Shown one piece after another: positions 32,718-41,269 of a stretch of DNA of 58,953 nucleotides. Source of the stretch: Mikrocytos mackini. Lineage: Eukaryota; Endomyxa; Ascetosporea; Mikrocytida; Mikrocytiidae. Below the pieces are notes generated by a model. The model searched no databases and was not told where the DNA came from. It saw nothing but the letters and a program-made list of their open reading frames with translations. The DNA lies in contig JASNJN010000380.1 in the NCBI GenBank assembly GCA_030180075.1, forward strand, positions 1 through 58,953. Direction: 5' to 3'. Position numbers and translations under genes: made by a program. The first letter of the stretch is position 1. Each line of letters starts with the position of its first letter.

Positions 32718-33884
32718 CTATTTACTTTCTTCAATGTAACTTTTTGCACTGCTGTAGTGAAAATATTCGTTGTTTTTCTTTATAACTTCTTCGAGGTAAT
32801 CCATCAAGCACTTACTCTCCTTGATCACATTTTCACAGTAATTTTCGTGATTTGTTATATTATTAACTAACACTAACTGATTATTCTCTTTAACTATAAT
32901 TCCATCTAAAATTTTATTCTTTATAAAATACTCCAACCTTCCTTTTATGACTTCTGCTTCAACTCCAACCACTTGTTCAAGGTCAAACAACCTTACCTTG
33001 TTATAAAAGTTGACTTCTTTCATAATGTTTCTATCCAATACAGAATCAAACAAACTCTTCACAATATTCACAACCAAATCATCTTCAAAAGTTTCTTCTC
33101 TGTTTTTCAGTATGTCGTTATGAAAACAATTCGAAAACTTCCCCAGGTTGTTTTCTATGATACTGTTGGACAACTTGGCATACACTTCAAATACAGCTAT
33201 ATTTCCACTTATAATGCCACTGTGTTTGTTCAGTGTCTTTTTTACCTCTACAAAATTCATGTTTATGGTTTGTGATAGAACGTAGAATTTGACATTCTCA
33301 ATGTTAGGCATAGCATCTATGCACTCGAAGAAGTAATTACCGGCCATATTTACTTCTTGAACTGCTAGGTAGACTATTCCAGAGTAATAATCGAGTTGGT
33401 ATTGTAATTGTTTTGGTATAAACCCCACTGATGCAGTAGCCCGTGCTGCAGTCAGATAAGACCTCGCTTGACTCATCTTGTTTTGGACAAGGTTGAGTTT
33501 TGAGAGGTACAAATAAGCCTTGATTAAGAATCTTTTGTTGTCTTTCTTTTTAAAGTAGAGGATCAACGAATTGAGTTCTTTTTCAAGGGCGTGGAGTGTG
33601 TACTGTTGTTTCAAAGTGTTGGAAATTTCCCTAGTCTCTATGGGATTGTTATAGTAGAGATTTGTTATGAAGTCAGCTCTAAAGAAGGTTAGTTGATGGT
33701 ATAAGAGTTGTTTGTTGGTTTTCTTAGCCCATGCAGAAATTTCAGTTATGTGTTGGTTGAGATTGGTGACAGAATTAATTTTTATTTCCTTGAGAATGTC
33801 CAAACATCTACTGACGATGTTAAGTCTGTCTGTGCTTTGAAGTGTGTTTATAACGTCCATAGTTTGTGTATTGGATTTCTCCAT
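32718..33884 (-). CDS. RPN6: 26S proteasome lid subunit Rpn6-like (PCI protein)
   Basis: 388 residues, helical throughout. The signature ARSYLTAARATASVGF followed by IPKQLQYQLDYYSGIVY (about 140-172) matches the Rpn6/PSMD11 TPR-like region (SKARAALTSART... LDLQSGILHA in the family). A PCI winged helix closes it at about 287-340 (FDLEQVVGVEAEVIKGRLEYFI). Rpn6 clamps the proteasome lid to base and core. About 30 residues shorter than yeast Rpn6, consistent with a reduced genome. TTAACTTTTC lies just before the ATG. Other PCI proteins (CSN2, Rpn5) are less likely because of the ARSYLTAAR block. Confidence 0.83.
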   Translation of the reverse strand: MEKSNTQTMDVINTLQSTDRLNIVSRCLDILKEIKINSVTNLNQHITEISAWAKKTNKQLLYHQLTFFRADFITNLYYNNPIETREISNTLKQQYTLHALEKELNSLILYFKKKDNKRFLIKAYLYLSKLNLVQNKMSQARSYLTAARATASVGFIPKQLQYQLDYYSGIVYLAVQEVNMAGNYFFECIDAMPNIENVKFYVLSQTINMNFVEVKKTLNKHSGIISGNIAVFEVYAKLSNSIIENNLGKFSNCFHNDILKNREETFEDDLVVNIVKSLFDSVLDRNIMKEVNFYNKVRLFDLEQVVGVEAEVIKGRLEYFIKNKILDGIIVKENNQLVLVNNITNHENYCENVIKESKCLMDYLEEVIKKNNEYFHYSSAKSYIEESK

Positions 33885-34160
33885 TTAGAAAAGTTAATTT
33901 TTGGAAATTATAAAAAATGTACTTTCCTGTAATACGCATCCCAACAACCTTCACATAGATCCAACCACTAAACCACACGCCTTTTTCATTAGCTCCACAC
34001 AAACATATCTAAACAAGAACAAAGTATACAATTTTCTAAAAAAAGAACCACAGATAACCACTACGCCCCAAATTCCATCTAACATAGAATTCATCCACCA
34101 ATTATTAACAGAGTTATTTATCGACATCTCTCTTTCTATTTTCACATCTTTTCAATTTTT

Positions 34161-34889
34161 TCAAACAGCATCATAGAGCTGTCCAGTTACATTCAAGACA
34201 TCATCAGTACTAACAGGCGTTCCAGCCGGCACGCATATATCTTCGAAGTAAATTTTCAGGCTCCACTTCCTGTCATTGCTAGGTTGTTCTATAGGGTTGA
34301 ACAGAATGCGTATTACAGGCCTGGGGCAAAAGAACCAGTTAGCTGACCCGGCATTAAACCCTTCGAATATCTGGTCCAACGAAGCTTCCACCTCAGTGCC
34401 TCTAACTTCAAGCAGGCACGCGTTTACACCAGCCGTGAGTTCGCCCATGACCGTTCCCCACGCAAACTCGCCTGTAAAGAATCGCGCCAATTTCTGAAGT
34501 CCACTTGCGCCGTCGTACTGGAAGAGGTCAAGATTGTCGCCCGTAGCAATAGCCAACTGAATGTCGAGCTGCTCGTTGTCAATGCGTTTTAGAATGTGGT
34601 TCCAAGTGCGCTTAAATGGGGTTGGGTGTTTGTTGGCTGTGTCGATCACCCAGTCTCCTGTGGGCACAAGCCGTACTGGGTTAATCCCGTCTGCGAGAGC
34701 GTTGCAAACGTTGTCCGACAATGCAGTGGTTGTTAAGTTCTGAAGTTTCTTTACTTTTTGTTTGGGATTAAAACGCTTGTTTGTGCTGAATCTGTGGTTA
34801 CGCACGAAACCGCTACTTGTTGGCTTTGGGTACCTAATGGAAAAAGTACTCACAATCAGTATGTATGATAGAGAAATTAGGAAAAACAT
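34161..34889 (-). CDS. Unknown secreted protein, G+C-rich gene
   Basis: 242 residues. Residues 1-18 (MFFLISLSYILIVSTFSI) form a typical signal peptide; a basic stretch follows (about 30-50), then a soluble region without further membrane helices. I do not recognise a family. Clear features are GDWVIDTANKHPTPF, GLQKLARFFTGEFAWGTVMG and two cysteines (CLLEV, FFCPRP). The coding DNA is visibly richer in G and C than RPN6 or VMA16 on its left, which suggests transfer or recent acquisition; the signal region itself is AT-rich, as if fused to a foreign body. It could be a secreted effector or part of an undescribed element. Confidence 0.55.
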   Translation of the reverse strand: MFFLISLSYILIVSTFSIRYPKPTSSGFVRNHRFSTNKRFNPKQKVKKLQNLTTTALSDNVCNALADGINPVRLVPTGDWVIDTANKHPTPFKRTWNHILKRIDNEQLDIQLAIATGDNLDLFQYDGASGLQKLARFFTGEFAWGTVMGELTAGVNACLLEVRGTEVEASLDQIFEGFNAGSANWFFCPRPVIRILFNPIEQPSNDRKWSLKIYFEDICVPAGTPVSTDDVLNVTGQLYDAV

Positions 34890-35193
34890 TATTTGAATTT
34901 GAGATCAACTTTAGAATTTGAATTGAAATTGAATTTATATTTAAATTTGAGATATGAAGTAACGTATAAAAGTGATATGTTTTGTGGTGATGTGCAAGAT
35001 TATAAAAAGGGATATTTTAATGAGAGCAGTATTTTATCAAAACTTTTTGCATTTTTATAAGGTATTATTTTAAACTTTAATAGACCATTTTCGTGTTTTT
35101 AGATGAAAACTAATCATTTCTATATCATTCCAGACATTTTCGGCCGAATTTGACAAATCTCACACAAAATGGGTGAAAATTTTTTATTTTTAT

Positions 35194-35236
35194 TTTTTTA
35201 CGAAGGGGGGACCCTTGCGGCCCCTTCGTAAAAAAA
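35194..35236. repeat. GC hairpin, H2 type
   Basis: TTTTTTACGAAGGGG pairs with CCCCTTCGTAAAAAA around a loop reading GGACCCTTGCGG. The same loop occurs in the hairpin at 53220-53248, and a decayed relative lies at 65-95. It resembles a bidirectional intrinsic terminator in form but occurs in eukaryotic DNA away from gene ends. Function unknown. Confidence 0.65.
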
Positions 35237-35349
35237 TTATTTCCAAAAGGATATACAAATGCTTTATTATCGTCTATAAACCCCGAAATGACCCATTAAA
35301 AATCAAAATAACGCTTCACAAAAGAGCGAAAAGTTTTGATAAAATATTT

Positions 35350-35597
35350 GAGGCACTTAGAATCAAAAGAGCGCAAAGTGACATTTTCAAAATGGAAAAT
35401 ATTAGGCCTCATTAATGAAATATATTGACCCTAATACTTTTGTTTGAAGTTGGAGGCAATTGATTTTTGTTAGTCATAAATATAATTAATAAAATAAATT
35501 ACCTATCTAATATTTAAAGAAGGAGTATTTTACACTTATCAATCTATATTTTCACTTTTTAGAAATCACTCTGCGCTCTTTTGATTCTAAGTGCTTC
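35350..35597. mobile_element. Small foldback element with 31-bp inverted ends
   Basis: The left arm (35350-35380) contains GCACTTAGAATCAAAAGAGC and the right arm (35567-35597) its reverse complement; 29 of 31 positions match. Internal DNA is AT-rich and non-coding. The target duplication is unclear, so the superfamily is not assigned. Confidence 0.65.
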
Positions 35598-36322
35598 ATT
35601 TTTTCTATTTTAATTAGTAAATTATTTTGTAAAGTGAAAAAATGTTTGTTATTTTCTATTGATTTATTTGTTTGAACGCAAAATTGGTGTTTTATGTAAA
35701 AATTAACAAATTGTAGTGATAATTGACGAATCAAATACTGTATTAAATAAATATATGGTGATCCTCTTTAAAACATTTTTATGAGAGCATAGTTCTCTAT
35801 AATCGTGAGTGATTCGTTTTTCGCACAACTTTTAATGAAAAAAAAAATTTTTTTAGAATAACCGAACACCTTATGACAGTGTTGACAAAAATTATAATAT
35901 TGAATTTTTTTCATGAAAAAAATTAAATGTTATTATTATAATCAAATGTATATAGTGAGAAATTTTTAGCATTATAAAAAATAAACATTTCAAATTAATC
36001 AAAATAATCAAAAAATTAGCAATTTAAAAAAATTACAACTAAACTTAATTGATAAAATTTTTATTTTTACTATCACATAGATCACCCAAAATCTGAATAT
36101 AAATTGGATTTGTAAATGCTGTATGTAGAAGAATCGGTTAGTACGTCAATTTGAATTAATTTATCAATATGAACCATATCTGTCAAATCAAATTACCATA
36201 CATAAAATGTTTATAATGTGCGGAAGCGTAATTCTCAATTAAAAAAACGATATGTGATATTATAACACGTTTAGTTATTATAAAATATTTTATTACTCAT
36301 TTGTCTAAAACAATTTTATTTT
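35598..36322. other. AT-rich intergenic DNA, no gene seen
   Basis: No domain-bearing frame, no RNA gene. It is the 5' flank of the hAT transposase remnant. Confidence 0.5.
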
Positions 36323-37079
36323 ATGATAGATGACAATAATTCTGAACAAACTCTTAAGAAGCTTTCTAACAAAGATATTTCCTCCACGTTTTTTAAGTTT
36401 TATGAAGGCAACTATATTTGTCTCGAATGCGGGAAAGCCCCTGCAGTTTCACAAAACACACTTTCAAATTTGAAGACACATATACTAAACAATCACTATT
36501 TGTTATATTCAAATTATTGTGTCGAGCACGGATATATTTGCACCCCAAAAAAGAAGCAGAACTTCAAAAAAATTTTTTAAATACGTAGAAAACATATTAA
36601 TCAAAGCTATTTATAGGTCTTCTTATCCCTTTAATATTTTCCACGACACATTCTTCACAATTCCTCATGACAATTTCTTCCCAGATATAGATATTCCGTC
36701 TGTTACTACGCTCAAACAAAGACTTAAAGAACAATTCATAATTGTAAAGTCCAGCGTACCACTAATGTTAGATGATTTTTCATATTTCTCCTTGTATCTC
36801 GATATTTGGGGCAGTAAAGATCATACTGTAATAGGAACTCGAATTAAATTCATCGCACAAGATTGTCGTTCGTTTGATATGTTGATTGACCTCAAAGAGC
36901 TGGATAACCAAAGAGCGGAAACTGTTTCAAATTATGTGGTCGATTTGATTTTTGAATGGTCGCTAGACTTTGGTAAAATGGTAGGAGTAACTACCGACAA
37001 TTGCCCTGCCATGTGCTGTGCCGTTGAAAATTTCAAGAATTTGTTGGTTTTGATGGATGGGGAAGGGTTACAAATGTAG
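36323..37079 (+). pseudogene. hAT transposase, BED finger plus N-terminal core, truncated
   Basis: The first frame (36323-36580) encodes a BED-type finger with CLECGKAP...LKTHILNNH (C-x2-C...H-x4-H). A frameshift in the A/T run near 36570-36580 moves reading to the next frame, which carries the hAT catalytic N-terminal core: FSYFSLYLDIWGSKDHTVIG (first Asp) and KMVGVTTDNCPAMCCAVENF (second Asp). The sequence stops where the TGCCTCAAAA element begins at 37080, so the insertion domain, the catalytic Glu and the hATC dimerisation domain are missing. Inactive. The hAT MITEs in the window may have been moved by a relative of this gene. Confidence 0.85.
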
Positions 37080-37702
37080 TTGCCTCAAAAAGTGTGTAAT
37101 TGCCTCAAAATCTTGTATTTGCCTCATTTTAGAAGTTCTGCCTCAAAATCTTGTGTGTGCCTCATTTGTGCTGTGGCCTCAAAATAGAAAAATTTTTAAT
37201 GGACTACAAGGGTTAAAATTATGAAAATAATACTTGTTGGAATGCAGTAGAGTTTAAATCGGTATGTCTTTAAATATTTACTTGTTCTATAAGTCCGGTT
37301 AATCTATAAAACCTCATTATTTTTGGGTGAAGAACCGATTTTTTCAAAATTGTTAAATAGGACTTCTAATTTGTTTTAAACATTGTATTCAGCAATCTGA
37401 ACGATATTTGTTTGAGAAACTTGTCTATGAAAACTCCGATTTTGATATTTATTCTTCGTTACATGTAAAAATTGAATTTCGGAAAATGTTTATTACACAA
37501 CACATAAATTTATTTTATATTACTTTGAAAGTGTATATGGCTAGTTGTAGGATAGATATAGATAATATATAAAAGAAATAAAATTTTAAAGATGTTGGGG
37601 GTATCTTTAACTCGTATGAGGCACACACAAGATTTTGAGGCATATACACANNTTTGAGGCAATTTACACACTTTTGAGGCAATTACACACTTTTTGAGGC
37701 AA
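37080..37702. mobile_element. Non-autonomous element with iterated TGCCTCAAAA ends
   Basis: The ends mirror each other: TTGCCTCAAAAAGTGTGTAA on the left, and the reverse complement on the right. TGCCTCA repeats at least five times within each roughly 100-base end, like subterminal transposase-binding sites. The core is AT-rich and non-coding. Two unresolved bases lie at 37651-37652. It separates the hAT remnant from the gag remnant; no clean target duplication is visible, so superfamily is open. Confidence 0.75.
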
Positions 37703-37704
37703 AT

Positions 37705-38307
37705 TCAATTGTAGCCGTATTTTTCACTGGCCCTAAGTGATTCTGGGGCTAAACATGCATTAACAATGCGGAACTGCTTCTCTATGGCTGACGTATACTC
37801 CGTCATGCTGTAGTAGTTCGATGCTTTCATGTTCTTAAGATGATTCAAGTGTCTATGTGTCTCGGTATTGTTGTAAACCGAGTTTACGAGAGCTTCCATC
37901 TTCTTTTCAAAGCTGCGGATTGTCTCTAACGCAGGTAAGTACTTTGTAGCTATGGCAATTCGAAGAACTGCAGTTGTAGCCATCTCATCCCAATTGGTTT
38001 GCAACTTAATTTCCTTAAAAGCTGCTATCCAGTTAAATACATCCTGGAATTCTGGGTTCTCGAACTTCTCTAATTGGAGATGAATATCTCCGACGCTCAT
38101 ACTAGGAGCTACTGTGAATTTAATGAGTTGTGGGGGAAATCTAGTGTTCCTAGTTGGGAAAGTTTGCCTGTTGTAGTTGGAATAGTCTCTATTGTTATCC
38201 GAATGGCCTTCATGGCTCTTTGACGTCAAACTGCCGTGCCTCCGGCTGTACTACGGCCTGTTTGCCGAGTGATGTTGTGGTTTATTGAAATTAGAGTTGT
38301 TTGTCAT
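37705..38307 (-). pseudogene. LTR-retrotransposon gag-like remnant
   Basis: About 200 codons from ATG at 38307, with one in-frame TAG after about 18 codons, to TGA beside the TGCCTCAAAA element. The middle resembles a retrotransposon capsid: FQDVFNWIAAFKEIKLQTNWDEMATTAVLRIA, then a helical segment to NACLAPESL. No zinc knuckle, protease or reverse transcriptase follows, since the element at 37080-37702 abuts the 3' end. A possible 5' LTR lies upstream (38.37-38.52 kb) with a palindrome. The assignment to gag rests on general pattern only. Confidence 0.5.
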
Positions 38308-38475
38308 TTTTACCGAAAAATAAAATTTGCATTTATTTTATCTCTTATTATTTATATTTACTTATTCATCCAATGTTGGATGTTGGACTAAAACAATCAG
38401 TTAGGCTGATCAGTTAGACCTACAAAAACCCGATGGGAAAAGGTTTCTAACTGGCTAACAATGATTGTAGTCGTT

Positions 38476-38509
38476 AGATACCAGTTGTATCAGACAACTG
38501 CTGGTATCT
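38476..38509. repeat. Imperfect palindrome in putative LTR region
   Basis: AGATACCAGTTGT pairs with ACAA-CTG-CTGGTATCT, giving a 13-bp stem with a three-base bulge. It lies upstream of the gag-like remnant (minus strand) where a 5' LTR would be. It could be an LTR regulatory palindrome. The rest of 38308-38751 shows no gene. Confidence 0.5.
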
Positions 38510-38751
38510 GACAGGCATTTATTAATTGTTTTGGATCTATTACAAAAAAACTCCTTTTGTTAAAAAATTTTTCTGGTTTGACTAGAATCTGAATTCAATA
38601 TTTCAACGTTGATTTAGCAATGTATAAATATACCATAGGCTATTAGATAAAATAGCGATAACCCTGTGTTATATAAGTTAACAACACGCCCAGTTTATTC
38701 AATAATTCACGAAAACTTAACGATTTTAAAATTTTAACTTTCATTTGAGTA

Positions 38752-40770
38752 ATGTTCGGGAACCAACTGGCAGAATCACTATTTGACCCATCGAACAATA
38801 GGCAGAAGATAGATTTGAAACTGCCCATATTTCGCAGTTTTAGAAAGAAGCTGTGTTTGTCGAATAAACCCGAAACTGTGACCTTCTCTCATCTTTACGA
38901 GCAGCCACTGGGGATCTTCTTGATCAACAAATTTTTAGCGAGTGTGGAAGCACTGGACAAAGCGATCTTTTTCAAAGACGTCCAGCTTTTCAAGATGATA
39001 AACGACGAAAAGACCTTGAAAAGAGTAGCGAGATTGATATACAACCGCTATCTGTCTTCGAAAAATTCGTTCAACCATCTGGGGCAGTCTGTATTCCGAA
39101 GTCACGAGCACTCTAACTTCGACTTCGAGCATGAGCCTACAGCAAGGGTGTTGCAAGACACAGGGAAATCCAGAGAATTCATCGAATTGGTTGAGAATAC
39201 AGAGTTGTTTAGTGGGAATATACTTGGGCTATATGGAACAGTGTTTAACGAGTTAAAGAAAAGGATACAGCACGACGACATAGACAGGGTGCTGTTTGAT
39301 CCAGTTCTTCAAATAATCAAACGAGACTTGTCTGGCGATTTATTCAACAGATTTTTAAACAGCTACTTCTATGTTTATTATCTGAAGTTCAGCGAAATGG
39401 CAGGGCAAGTTAGCTTCAGTGATTTTCAGCCTGTTAAAATTCTGGGACGTGGAGCATTCGGAGTAGTCAGAGCATGTATTAAAAAAGACACTGGGTATAA
39501 CTATGCAGTAAAGTGTATTTCTAAGAAAAGGGTTGTGGCAACTAAGTCCTACAAATCAATAGCCAACGAAAGGAAAATTCTGGTGGAACTAAGTCAGACT
39601 TCTTCGCGATTCATAGTCGGGCTGAACTACGCCCTATTTGATAAGAACAGTCTTTATTTCGTCCTGGATTTAATGGTTGGTGGCGACTTGAAGTATCACT
39701 TGAATAAAGAAGAATTTTTCGATGAAGAACGGGCAAAGTTTTATGCCGCCGAGATTTTGCTTGGGTTAGAGCACATGCATTCCAAGGATATAGTTTACAG
39801 AGACCTAAAGCTGGAGAATGTGTTGTTGGATGCCAACGGACATTGTCGCCTTTCGGACTTTGGTCTTTCGGTGCAGACTACGCGCCCCATTCGTGGGTAC
39901 GCTGGAACCCCGGGATACACGGCGCCCGAAGTGATTAGGAACAGGTATTACAACAAAGCTGCCGACTTTTTCTCATTTGGAGTATTGATCTACCGACTTT
40001 TGAGTGGTAAGAAACCCTTTGAATCTCGAACAGGAAGCCAGGGTGATTTGGACCGAAATGTGGTGAAGCTAGAGCCTAAGTTCCCAAAAGAAATATTCGG
40101 AGAGGCGGCAAAAGGATTAATCAGTAACCTTCTGGAAAAGGACCCCTTGAAACGAGTTGGTGTCCAGAATGGAACTGAAGAGATTAAAAAACACGAGTGG
40201 TTCAAAAGTATAGACTGGGGGCTGTTGGACAGTGGTTATTTAGATGCTCCGTATAAACCTAACGTAGAAGAAATAAACTCACAGGCGTTCCATATAAACT
40301 ACCAGTACAACGATGATAAGTACAAAAAGGTGCCAGTGAGCGATGAATTCGAGAAGAAACTGACCAATGAGTTTTATTGTACTCGGGCAAAGTCATTTCA
40401 AAAAGAAATAGTTTCTGCTCTCAAGAAGGTTGATAACGACACTTTCAGCAACGGGTTCAAAACTGTAAATGAAAAGAGCAAGTGGCGCTCTTTGCGCGGG
40501 AAGGAAAATATATTTACTTCTCCATTCAAAAAGACTTCTAATACGGCATCTTCTCACAGACTAGGCGCCCGCAACAATAGCACATTTGGCGGTGCAACTG
40601 ACCACAAAAACCTCGTCGATATAATTCCGGGCGGTAAAGTGGAAAACAAGGAGCTGTTTTGTCAGTCTGTGATGGAAGAAGAAAAGATTAGGAAAACAAC
40701 GTTGATAAATAAAGCCTCGAAAGGAAAAGGGGGGAAGAAAAAAAGACGAAAATTTTTAGGAATATTTTAA
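38752..40770 (+). CDS. GRK-like AGC kinase with split RGS domain
   Basis: 672 residues. A serine/threonine kinase core lies within about 225-485: G-loop GRGAFGVV (232-239), Lys254 in YAVK, Glu273, YRDLKLEN with catalytic Asp351, DFG 369-371, and GYAGTPGYTAPE (382-393), a G-protein-coupled receptor kinase type of activation segment. An RGS-like fold is split around linker residues: FSHLYEQPLGIFLINKFL (45-62) and FDPVLQIIKRDLSGDLFNRFLNSYFY (182-207), as in GRKs, where the kinase is inserted in the RGS domain. An AGC tail follows. The C-terminus is polybasic (KGKGGKKKRRKF), likely membrane-binding in place of lipidation. GRKs phosphorylate active seven-helix receptors; one candidate lies at 45188-46006. 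TTTTAACTTTCA precedes the ATG. Confidence 0.82.
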   Translation: MFGNQLAESLFDPSNNRQKIDLKLPIFRSFRKKLCLSNKPETVTFSHLYEQPLGIFLINKFLASVEALDKAIFFKDVQLFKMINDEKTLKRVARLIYNRYLSSKNSFNHLGQSVFRSHEHSNFDFEHEPTARVLQDTGKSREFIELVENTELFSGNILGLYGTVFNELKKRIQHDDIDRVLFDPVLQIIKRDLSGDLFNRFLNSYFYVYYLKFSEMAGQVSFSDFQPVKILGRGAFGVVRACIKKDTGYNYAVKCISKKRVVATKSYKSIANERKILVELSQTSSRFIVGLNYALFDKNSLYFVLDLMVGGDLKYHLNKEEFFDEERAKFYAAEILLGLEHMHSKDIVYRDLKLENVLLDANGHCRLSDFGLSVQTTRPIRGYAGTPGYTAPEVIRNRYYNKAADFFSFGVLIYRLLSGKKPFESRTGSQGDLDRNVVKLEPKFPKEIFGEAAKGLISNLLEKDPLKRVGVQNGTEEIKKHEWFKSIDWGLLDSGYLDAPYKPNVEEINSQAFHINYQYNDDKYKKVPVSDEFEKKLTNEFYCTRAKSFQKEIVSALKKVDNDTFSNGFKTVNEKSKWRSLRGKENIFTSPFKKTSNTASSHRLGARNNSTFGGATDHKNLVDIIPGGKVENKELFCQSVMEEEKIRKTTLINKASKGKGGKKKRRKFLGIF

Positions 40771-40824
40771 ATTAAACTAACAAAATGTATATTCTGGCCA
40801 CTGTGTTCCGATGAGTTTCTATTT

Positions 40825-41259
40825 TTATTTACAGCACAATCTTTTCTGTTTTAGTTCAATAATTTTATATAACATTTTGTTTAAATAGCGCAATCCTTCA
40901 TCCCGAAATAATAAACTATGCTTTTCCCGACTGGATTTAGCGTAGTACTTGTTAGCACAGGCCACTTTGATGAATTCCTCGTCAGGATTTCTGACAACCC
41001 AATTGGTATTTCCTACAAATAATGTTTTTATAAGATCATCGGCTTCATCTAACTTGTTGGTTTCAATTTGTAAGATAATCTTGAGTAGACCCAGAATTTC
41101 TTCTTCGTCAAGAAAATCTAAAACTTTATCCGTTCTGTTATACAAGTATTGTTCGTATAGTTCTAGTTCCTGTGCACTCAGTAGTATGTGTTGTTTGTAA
41201 ATATCTATAAAGTGAGTTATTTGGGATTTTGCAAAATTTTCATTTTCCAAATTTTCCAT
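40825..41259 (-). CDS. Unknown small helical protein
   Basis: 144 residues from the only well-placed ATG, which leaves 10 bases to the divergent gamma-tubulin-complex gene. It is mostly charged and helical (LDEEEILGLLKIILQIETNKLDEADDLI), with a central FVGNTNWVVRNPDEEF stretch and a basic cysteine end (KQKRLCCK). No signal peptide or membrane helix. I do not recognise a family. Coding status is supported by tight packing between two real genes and host-like composition. The 3' end converges on the kinase gene at 54 bases. Confidence 0.6.
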   Translation of the reverse strand: MENLENENFAKSQITHFIDIYKQHILLSAQELELYEQYLYNRTDKVLDFLDEEEILGLLKIILQIETNKLDEADDLIKTLFVGNTNWVVRNPDEEFIKVACANKYYAKSSREKHSLLFRDEGLRYLNKMLYKIIELKQKRLCCK

Positions 41260-41269
41260 AAACTCCGAA
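41260..41269. promoter_or_regulatory. 10-bp divergent start-to-start spacer
   Basis: Only AACTCCGAA-type sequence separates the two ATGs, so the promoter of each gene must overlap the other gene's coding region or transcripts must be nearly leaderless. This spacer lacks the TTAACTTTTC word found at other starts. Confidence 0.4.

Noticed and set aside
35173-35415. 80-codon frame across the H2 hairpin
   Set aside because: Its content is translated hairpin and the left arm of the foldback element at 35350.
37080-37702. CRISPR-like array because of repeated TGCCTCA units
   Set aside because: Units are mirrored at the two ends, spacing is irregular, and the DNA is eukaryotic; fits subterminal transposon repeats.
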